Shown here in pieces: positions 6,821 to 11,097 of a DNA stretch of 11,097 nt (the stretch's first letter is position 1; each line of letters opens with the position of its first letter). Made by a program: the position numbers and the translations under genes. Source of the stretch: Pseudomonadota bacterium (GTDB lineage: Bacteria; Myxococcota_A; Polyangia; Polyangiales; Ga0077539); assembly GCA_023428035.1 (NCBI GenBank), contig JAEYZO010000432.1, positions 1 to 11,097 on the forward strand, read 5' to 3'. The notes under the pieces are model-generated. The model did no database searches, was not told where the DNA came from, and was given only the letters and a program-made list of their open reading frames with translations.

Positions 6821-8707
6821 GTGCGCGGCGCCACCGTCGCCTGCGACGACAACGACCCCTGCACCACCGACCGCTGCGTCGAGGAGGGACGTCGCTGCGA
6901 CCACTCCCCGCGCGATTTCGACCGCGACGGCGACCCCGACATCGGGTGCCAGTCACCCCTCTGCGCCGACGCGGGCGTCGACGACGCCGGGCCCCCCGCG
7001 CCCGACGGCGGAGCGGTCTGCTGGCGCGGCCTCGACTGCGACGACCGCGACCCCAGGGTGAGCGGGCGGCTCCCCGAGATCTGCGGCGACGGCGTCGACA
7101 ACAACTGCAACGGCCTCGCCGACATGATGGAGCCGGGCGGGTGCCAGCGGCCTCGCTACGACACCTGCGACGACCCGCTCGACGTCTCCGCGGGCGGGAG
7201 GTTCACCCTCTCGATGGCGGGCACCGTGGGGGAGTACACCTTCCGCTGCTCGGGGGGCACGCAGGGCCGCGACGCCGTGCTGCGGCTCAACCTCGACTCC
7301 CCGAGGGACATCTCGTTCAGCGCGCAGACCCGCTCGAACTTCAACATCGTCTACGTGATGGTGCAGGACCGCTGCGGCACCACCACCGCCAGCGAGGTGC
7401 GCGAGTGCCTCGTGGGGCTGCCCACGGTGTGGCGCGCGCACAGCCTCCCGGCGGGGGAGTACTTCATCGTCCTCGGGATGACCTCGTCGAGCAGCGCCGA
7501 CACCGACGTGATCGTCGACCTGCGCCTCTCAGACCCCACCCCCGTCGCGCCCAACGACCGCTGCGACGCTCCCGTCGACATCCCCCCCGCGGGCGGGACC
7601 TTCATGGGTGACCTCATCGGCGCCGCCGACGACGTGAGCACCCGCTGCGGAGGCTCGAACCCCGACGCGATCTACCGCCTCACCCTCACCGAGCCCCGCG
7701 ACGTGCGCGCCGTGGTCGCGGGCGCGATGAGCTCCGACGCGGTCTCGGTCTCGCTCGTCGACCAGTGCGTGCGCAGCCCGATGACCCTGCGCTGCGGCAC
7801 CACCTCGTCGCCGTCCTTCCTCGCGCGCTCGCTGCCCGCGGGCACCTACTACCTCACCGTCGAGGGCCGCAACGTCACGGGCTACACCCTCACCGTCGAG
7901 ACGTCTGCGCCCACGTCTCCGCCGCCGGGAGACACCTGCGCCTCGCCGCTCACCCTCACCGCGGGCACCACCGCGCGCGGCGACCTCGCGATGTTCGAGA
8001 GCGACGTACCCGTGAGCTGCAACAGCGGCGTCGCGCGCGACGTGGTGTACCAGTTCGAGCTCACCGAGCGCCTCGACGTGACCCTCACCGCGACGGGCGA
8101 CTCGGGCACGGTGCTCTACCTCGCGCTCACCCCGCGCTGCGACGCGCCCTCGTCGGGGCTCACCTGCCGCGGAGGCATCCCCGCGCGCGTCACCCACCGC
8201 GGCCTCGACCCGGGGAGGTACTTCGTGGTGCTGCGCGGGTCGCGCCCCACGGCCTACACGCTGAGCCTGGAGACGCGCCCGCCCCTCGCGCCCGTCGCGG
8301 TGACGGGCAACGAGACCTGCGCCGCGGCGCACGCGATCCCCGCGGGGGGAGGCCTCTACTCCGGCGACACCGCGATGATGGCGCACGAGTACACCTTCCC
8401 TTGCGCGACGGGGTCGATGGCGGGCGACGCGGTGTTCCGCTACCACGCCGACCGCGCGGGGCGGGTGCTGTTCTCGACCGAGGGCTCGGCCTTCGACACG
8501 GTGCTCTGGGTGACCCGCGCCGACGCCTGCCCAGGGACGAACCCCGCGGGCTCCGTCGCGTGCAACGACGACGGACCCGGGATCGGGCTGTCGTCGTCGC
8601 TGGAGCTCAACCTCGCCGTGGGCGACTACTACGTCTTCGTGAGCGGGCTCTACACCACCGCGCGGGGGGCGTACTTCCTCTCGGTGACGCCGTCGACGAC
8701 GCCGTGA
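6821..8707 (+). CDS. Surviving 3' reading frame of the split lipoprotein: MopE-like motif plus four PPC-like beta-sandwich domains
   Basis: This is the long intact frame downstream of the frameshift (628 residues from the GTG at 6821). That GTG encodes Val within the motif and is not a convincing start. Residues 1-28 finish the cysteine motif (CDDNDPCTTDRC). Residues 71-104 carry the MopE-type motif (DCDDRDP, then EICGDGVDNNCNGL), known from putative metal-binding surface proteins. Four related domains follow at about 113-236, 245-362, 369-486 and 496-626. Each starts with a Cys near an 'aGGxf' strand, has a D-A-x-[YFL] strand in the middle and ends with a [LP]-[AD]-[PAV]-G-x-Y-[YF]-[VIL] strand, like bacterial pre-peptidase C-terminal (PPC) domains. 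Without the 5' part it has no export signal, so by itself it would be stranded in the cytosol. PPC-like is assigned by pattern, not by search. Confidence 0.7.
   Translation: MRGATVACDDNDPCTTDRCVEEGRRCDHSPRDFDRDGDPDIGCQSPLCADAGVDDAGPPAPDGGAVCWRGLDCDDRDPRVSGRLPEICGDGVDNNCNGLADMMEPGGCQRPRYDTCDDPLDVSAGGRFTLSMAGTVGEYTFRCSGGTQGRDAVLRLNLDSPRDISFSAQTRSNFNIVYVMVQDRCGTTTASEVRECLVGLPTVWRAHSLPAGEYFIVLGMTSSSSADTDVIVDLRLSDPTPVAPNDRCDAPVDIPPAGGTFMGDLIGAADDVSTRCGGSNPDAIYRLTLTEPRDVRAVVAGAMSSDAVSVSLVDQCVRSPMTLRCGTTSSPSFLARSLPAGTYYLTVEGRNVTGYTLTVETSAPTSPPPGDTCASPLTLTAGTTARGDLAMFESDVPVSCNSGVARDVVYQFELTERLDVTLTATGDSGTVLYLALTPRCDAPSSGLTCRGGIPARVTHRGLDPGRYFVVLRGSRPTAYTLSLETRPPLAPVAVTGNETCAAAHAIPAGGGLYSGDTAMMAHEYTFPCATGSMAGDAVFRYHADRAGRVLFSTEGSAFDTVLWVTRADACPGTNPAGSVACNDDGPGIGLSSSLELNLAVGDYYVFVSGLYTTARGAYFLSVTPSTTP
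7157..8698 (+). repeat. Four divergent tandem domain repeats (~350-390 bp each)
   Basis: Approximate domain spans are 7157-7528, 7553-7906, 7925-8278 and 8306-8698. They are recognisable at protein level by the shared ends SLPAGEYFIVL, SLPAGTYYLTV, GLDPGRYFVVL and NLAVGDYYVFV. DNA identity between them is low, so this is old duplication, unlike the fresh repeats in the preceding gene. The last domain contains the segment (8535-8593) found again at 9972-10030. Confidence 0.75.
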
Positions 8708-8785
8708 AGGGGTGGGTGTACGTCGGGCACGCGGCGCTCGCGGCGTCGGAGCGCGGTGATGTTGGCGCGGTGCTCGCGACGACGT

Positions 8786-8792
8786 AGGGAGG
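8786..8792 (+). promoter_or_regulatory. Ribosome binding site (AGGGAGG) for the nuclease-family gene
   Basis: AGGGAGG lies only 3 bases before ATG 8796. The match to the anti-Shine-Dalgarno is long but the spacing is shorter than usual. It supports 8796 as the start; the 88-base gap after the previous stop shows nothing else clear. Confidence 0.6.
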
Positions 8793-8795
8793 CAC

Positions 8796-9671
8796 ATGCC
8801 CAGCGCCGCGCATGAGACCCTGGTCGCGCTGCTCTCGCAGCGGCCCGACTTCCTCGACCTGCTCCTCCGCACGCTCGGCCACCCTGGACTGCCTGCGGGG
8901 TACGTCGTGGCCGACTCGGCGCTGCGCGTGGCGAACCCGCTGGAGGTGCGCCCTGACCTCGTGATGCTCGAGGAGGGCGACCGTGGTCCGTGGGCGGTGA
9001 TCGAGGTGCAGCTCAACCGCGACGACGAGAAGCAGCGTCGGTGGTTCGCGATGGCCGGGATGATGTTCGACGCGCGGGGCGTGATGGGCGACGTGGTGAT
9101 CCTCACGCACGACGCGAGCGTGGCGCGGTGGGCCAGCGAGGTCGGTCACGTCGTCGGCCCCGCGGGGACTCGGTTCGCGCTGGAGCCCGTGGTCGTGACC
9201 TTGACGCTCGCCGAGGTGGAGCTGCTCCTGGCGACGGGCCGCCCGGAGCTCGCGGTGTTCGCCGCGTGGGCGGTGCACGACCAGCGGGGGCGCGACGCGC
9301 AGGAGGTGGTGCGCGCGGCGGTGAACGTGATCGAGTCGTCGGCGGAGGCCGAGTTGCGGGAGGCGCTGTCGCGGGCGATGCTCTCGATGCTGGGTGAGCC
9401 GCTGCTCGCCGTGATCCGGGAGATGTTGATGAACCCGCTGACGATCCCCGAGAGCCCTGGCTACAAGGCCCTTCGCCGAGACATCGAGGCCATCGGTGAG
9501 GTGCGCGGCAAGGCCGAGGCCCTGGTGACCGTGCTCGAAGCGCGCGGGTTCGACCTCGACGCGTCGACGCGCGATCGAATCAGCGGGTGCGACGACATCG
9601 AGACGCTCAACGGTTGGATCGCTCGCGCGGTGACGGCGCCGTCGCTCGGGGCCGTGTTCGACGAGGGGTAG
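8796..9671 (+). CDS. PD-(D/E)XK nuclease-family (Rpn/transposase-like) protein
   Basis: 291 residues, no signal peptide or membrane segment, so cytosolic. A conserved core is visible: VRPDLVMLEE with D54, then AVIEVQLNRDDEKQRRW with E70 and Q72, that is D-x15-E-x-Q, the layout of PD-(D/E)XK nucleases of the Rpn/putative-transposase group in which Gln replaces Lys. This is followed by a predicted strand-helix DVVILTHDASVARWA (99-113) and a C-terminal helical part (AEALVTVLEARGFDLDASTRD, then NGWIARAVTAPSLGAVF) of the type often found in this group. Known: Rpn-type proteins are DNA endonucleases that raise RecA-independent recombination, and relatives are widespread and of unclear function. Inferred: a standalone nuclease or domesticated transposase-like protein. 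Scrambled DNA and a miniature inverted-repeat element lie just downstream, but a direct link is unproven. Confidence 0.75.
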   Translation: MPSAAHETLVALLSQRPDFLDLLLRTLGHPGLPAGYVVADSALRVANPLEVRPDLVMLEEGDRGPWAVIEVQLNRDDEKQRRWFAMAGMMFDARGVMGDVVILTHDASVARWASEVGHVVGPAGTRFALEPVVVTLTLAEVELLLATGRPELAVFAAWAVHDQRGRDAQEVVRAAVNVIESSAEAELREALSRAMLSMLGEPLLAVIREMLMNPLTIPESPGYKALRRDIEAIGEVRGKAEALVTVLEARGFDLDASTRDRISGCDDIETLNGWIARAVTAPSLGAVFDEG

Positions 9672-9891
9672 CCGCCCGGGGCGAGCTCATCTTCCTCTTC
9701 GTGATCTCGCGGGGCTACACCTTCATGGACGAAGCCTCGTGCTCACCACGAAGCGGAATGGCCTGAACTCCTCTTTGCTGGGATGAAGTGTCCGGCGGGG
9801 GCGCCACGGCGGCTCGACGCCGCGGGCGGGGTGGCGGACCGATCCGCCCGACGATGGCGCGACCGAGGGGAATCCATCGTAGGGTCGGCGC
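9672..9891. other. Non-genic stretch after the nuclease gene
   Basis: No supported gene here. The open frames on either strand lack family motifs, and the minus-strand frame spanning 9715-10053 looks like a shadow. A small hairpin is present (GGCGGA 9833-9838 with TCCGCC 9843-9848, 4-base loop) but has no T tract, so it is not a convincing terminator. It is locally less G/C-biased in third positions than the flanking genes, consistent with decayed or junk sequence. Confidence 0.4.
9880..9885 (+). promoter_or_regulatory. Candidate -10 box (TAGGGT) before the truncated small ORF
   Basis: TAGGGT fits the TAnnnT -10 core and ends 6 bases before GTG 9892, the leaderless geometry also seen before the kinase gene. 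No -35 box is evident. If real, the promoter of a broken gene has survived. Confidence 0.22.
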
Positions 9892-10005
9892 GTGAAGCGC
9901 CTGGAGCAACGACTCGCCGAGCTTCCCGCGCGTCTTCGCGCGCCGCTCACGGATGAACAGCTCGACGCCGAGGACGAACCCCGCGGGCGCTGTCGCGTGC
10001 AATGA
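9892..10005 (+). pseudogene. Truncated 5' end of an unidentified gene (37 codons)
   Basis: GTG 9892 to TGA 10003-10005 reads VKRLEQRLAELPARLRAPL, then TDEQLDAEDEPRGRC. The first ~26 residues look like a genuine amphipathic helical N-terminus. From about 9972 the DNA is instead a copy of the PPC-like domain from the upstream lipoprotein, read in another frame, so the ORF ends soon after by chance. This suggests the beginning of a real gene joined to foreign sequence by a deletion or recombination. I do not recognise the family. Whether it is translated is unknown. Confidence 0.4.
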
Positions 10006-10030
10006 CGACGGGCGCGGGCTCGGGCTGTCG
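9972..10030 (+). repeat. Dispersed copy of a PPC-like domain segment (matches 8535-8593)
   Basis: 53 of 59 bases match 8535-8593 without gaps. Both copies read TNPAG[SA]VACNDDG followed by [PR]G[IL]GLS, and several differences are at codon third positions, so both evolved as coding sequence before the second was stranded here. It starts inside the truncated small ORF and stops exactly at the left end of the inverted-repeat element at 10031. It is a pseudogene remnant, probably from a paralogue as much as from the neighbour itself. Confidence 0.8.
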
Positions 10031-10196
10031 GGTAGTGGCGTGATTTGGGTCAAATCACGCCACCGTGTTGGCGCTCCCCGTGCTCGTTGCCGCGATGTGC
10101 CACGGCTCGGCCCACGCCCACGTCATAGGGCCATGGCACAGTCGATTTCGACGCCCAGGCAAATCACGCCACCCCGACCCCAATCACGCCACTACC
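10031..10196. mobile_element. 166-bp miniature inverted-repeat element (MITE/REP-like), unassigned
   Basis: The ends are inverted repeats: 10031-10051 and 10176-10196 pair at 20 of 21 positions, beginning GGTAGTGGCGTGATT on both strands. Inside, 10035-10047 (GTGGCGTGATTTG) and 10051-10063 form a perfect 13-bp stem with a 3-base loop. The motif CAAATCACGCCAC recurs at 10160-10172 and, one base shorter, at 10181-10192. A further inner pair is TGTGCCACGG (10096-10105) with CCATGGCACA (10131-10140), 9 of 10. No protein is encoded. The flanks TGTCG (10026-10030) and TCTCG (10197-10201) could be a degenerate target duplication (4 of 5), which is weak. The structure is that of a non-autonomous element. 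I cannot name its family without a genome-wide search. Confidence 0.65.
10035..10063. repeat. Perfect 13-bp inverted repeat, 3-base loop
   Basis: GTGGCGTGATTTG, loop GGT, then its exact reverse complement. It forms the left end of the miniature element. There is no T tract after it, so a factor-independent terminator is unlikely; a protein-binding palindrome or structured end is more plausible. Confidence 0.85.
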
Positions 10197-10256
10197 TCTC
10201 GTCGCAGCGGCTTGACGAGGCCGCGCGTCCTTGACTTCATGCGTCGCCGACCGCCG

Positions 10257-11051
10257 ATGCGACTGTGCACCCTCAACGTCCCCCTCTGGGGCGACGCTCG
10301 GGGTCGTTCCAACGTCGACCGCGTGATCGATCTGCTGCGGGCGCTCGACTGCGACGTCGTCGCGCTCCAGGAGGTGCTCCACGACGGGCCACACCTCCAG
10401 CGGGTCGCCGACGCCCTCGGGATGCATCACGCGCTGGGCGCCGAGGCGTGGCTCGGCAACGCGCTCCTCTCGGCGCATCCGCTCGACGCGGTCGAGGCCG
10501 CGCCCATCACCTCGGGCTACGAGGAGGGGCGCTGCGCGCTGGTTGCCTCCGTTCGACTCCCGGAGGGGAGCGTCGAGGTGTGCTCCACCCACCTCGACCC
10601 GGGCTACGAGGTGACGCGCCTCCGCCAGCTGGAACGCTTCGCTGCCGCGATGGCGCGGCGCCCGCCGGATCGCGTGGTGATGGGTGACTTCAACGCGCTC
10701 CGCCTCGCGGACTACACCCCGGCGGCGATCGAGGCCGTTCGCGCGGCGCGCGCGGCGTCGGACCGCGAGGAGCCCCGCGGTGACGTGACCGCGCGCATGG
10801 ACGCGCTCGGCTACGTCGACCTCTACCGCCTCGCGCGCGCACCCGACCTCGCGGGCTACTACGAGGCCCTGTCCGCGCCGCTCCCCGAGGGCGCGTGCGC
10901 CACCTGCTGGGCGAGCACGCGCATCGACTACGCGTGGGCCTCCGCGTCCCTGATCGAGCGGCACGCGGTGATGCGCGCAGAGCTCGTGGAGACCGACGCC
11001 ACGGACCACAAGGCGATCGTCGTGGAGCTCGCGGGCGTCCGAGCGAGGTGA
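10257..11051 (+). CDS. Endonuclease/exonuclease/phosphatase (EEP) family metal-dependent hydrolase
   Basis: 264 residues from ATG 10257. The EEP fold hydrolyses phosphodiester or phosphate-ester bonds using Mg2+; substrates range from DNA to phosphoinositides and lipids. The catalytic set is complete: N7 in TLNVPLWG, metal ligand E39 in ALQEV, H112 in STHLDPG, D144 and N146 in VMGDFN, D224 in RIDYAWAS, and D250-H251 in TDHKAI. It is short for a DNA repair exonuclease and lacks the typical ExoIII DNA-binding features. No signal peptide is apparent. The start is uncertain: an in-frame ATG at 10239 would add six residues (MRRRPP), neither ATG has a Shine-Dalgarno, and 10257 places the first strand at the N-terminus as usual. 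The open frame upstream to 10065 runs through the miniature element and is not counted. The substrate cannot be inferred. Confidence 0.88.
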   Translation: MRLCTLNVPLWGDARGRSNVDRVIDLLRALDCDVVALQEVLHDGPHLQRVADALGMHHALGAEAWLGNALLSAHPLDAVEAAPITSGYEEGRCALVASVRLPEGSVEVCSTHLDPGYEVTRLRQLERFAAAMARRPPDRVVMGDFNALRLADYTPAAIEAVRAARAASDREEPRGDVTARMDALGYVDLYRLARAPDLAGYYEALSAPLPEGACATCWASTRIDYAWASASLIERHAVMRAELVETDATDHKAIVVELAGVRAR

Positions 11052-11097
11052 TCGCCCGCCCGGCGCCGCGGGCGCGGCCTGCGCGAGGGCGTCGGAC
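11052..11097. other. 3' flank with a G+C-rich hairpin
   Basis: CGCCCGC (11053-11059) pairs with GCGGGCG (11068-11074) around an 8-base loop, starting two bases after the EEP stop codon. There is no following T tract within the window, so a terminator role is only possible, not shown. Chance pairing is likely in sequence this G+C-rich. Confidence 0.2.

Larger units (their letters stand above)
6490..8707 (+). pseudogene. Frameshifted lipoprotein gene: CDDG cysteine motifs, MopE-like motif, four PPC-like domains
   Basis: The GTG at 6490 opens a lipoprotein signal peptide (VHLRLAALALTLALASAG-C19), then an Asp-rich linker and cysteine motifs 'CDDGVECTMDYC' and CDDGVYCNGLET. At 6801/6802 the frame breaks. 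In the original frame the reading becomes Arg-rich nonsense until 7611. In the +1-shifted frame it continues as DARRGCVRGATVACDDND. Adding two bases (TG) after ACC at 6799-6801 restores ETCDARRGC, including the Cys expected in this repeat type. That gives one protein of 739 residues ending at 8707. The simplest reading is a 2-base deletion, either real (inactivating or phase-variable) or a sequencing error; no slippery run is visible, which argues against programmed frameshifting. The mature N-terminus CSDD is the same as in the preceding lipoprotein, suggesting the same export route. The start is supported by GGGAG at 6480. Confidence 0.8.

Noticed and set aside
6790..6830. Programmed ribosomal frameshift in the second lipoprotein
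   Set aside because: No slippery heptamer, stop codon or obvious stimulatory element at the junction, and a direct 0-to-shifted-frame move would lose the conserved Cys that a 2-base repair restores.
2986..7125. A 1379-residue open frame on the minus strand
   Set aside because: It runs antisense through the kinase end, the repeat-rich lipoprotein and part of the next gene. Its translation is low-complexity Ala/Arg/Gly/Val/His that mirrors the repeats, a product of extreme G+C bias and repeated Cys/Gly codons that exclude stops on the other strand.
9833..9848. Hairpin GGCGGA/TCCGCC as terminator of the nuclease gene
   Set aside because: Only 6 bp, 160 bases after the stop and without a T tract; such hairpins are expected by chance in this base composition.
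9715..10053. 112-residue minus-strand frame
   Set aside because: No recognisable motif, no ribosome binding site, and it runs through the displaced PPC fragment and into the inverted repeat in antisense.
9953..10234. 93-residue plus-strand frame containing NPAGAVACNDDG
   Set aside because: Only the copied fragment is meaningful; before it the sequence belongs to another ORF in a different frame, and after it the frame passes through the inverted-repeat element. Treated as a remnant, not a gene.
10065..10256. Upstream-extended start of the EEP hydrolase
   Set aside because: The extra 64 residues are translated mostly from the miniature element and do not resemble EEP proteins.

Overview
The window looks like part of a myxobacterial (Myxococcota, probably Polyangiales or a Sandaracinus-like lineage) chromosome. 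The evidence is very high G+C by eye, almost exclusive G/C at third codon positions, a Hanks-type Ser/Thr kinase with a membrane anchor, and two secreted lipoproteins with Asp/Gly-rich linkers, cysteine-rich repeats and a MopE-like calcium-type motif. That taxonomic placement is an inference from gene content and style. No rRNA, tRNA or CRISPR array was seen.

Layout. Positions 1-738 (minus strand, cut by the left edge) carry a cystathionine beta-synthase-type PLP enzyme whose catalytic lysine is kept but whose two signature loops are altered. It is divergent from a pyruvate kinase (809-2203). After 21 bases comes a transmembrane Ser/Thr protein kinase (2225-3607), then a 902-residue lipoprotein (3688-6396). 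That lipoprotein has a cysteine-rich stalk of eight tandem ~52-residue units and ends in an intelectin/fibrinogen-like 'GGGWTL' lectin-type domain. Next is a second lipoprotein locus (6490-8707) with CDDG-type cysteine motifs, a MopE-like motif and four tandem beta-sandwich (PPC-like) domains. It is split by an apparent 2-base loss at 6801/6802; adding two bases restores the conserved Cys and the whole frame. Then follow a PD-(D/E)XK (Rpn/transposase-like) nuclease-family protein (8796-9671) and, after about 570 bases of scrambled non-genic DNA, an endonuclease/exonuclease/phosphatase (EEP) family hydrolase (10257-11051).

The most unusual part is 9672-10238. A truncated small ORF (9892-10005) runs into a 59-base copy (53/59 identical) of the last PPC-like domain of the second lipoprotein. 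That copy stops exactly where a 166-base element bounded by 21-base inverted repeats (20/21 paired) begins. The element carries four copies of a 12-13 base motif and looks like a MITE-like or REP-like miniature repeat that I cannot assign to a named family. The region reads as a small recombination scar next to a nuclease family linked to recombination.

How the genes may work together: pyruvate kinase, the PLP enzyme and the EEP hydrolase look like unrelated metabolic or housekeeping functions. The kinase and the two following lipoproteins lie in one orientation and could form a cell-surface module, with a membrane kinase and two outer-surface lipoproteins, one of them bearing a glycan-binding-type tip. 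This is a hypothesis from gene order; nothing in the sequence proves co-regulation.
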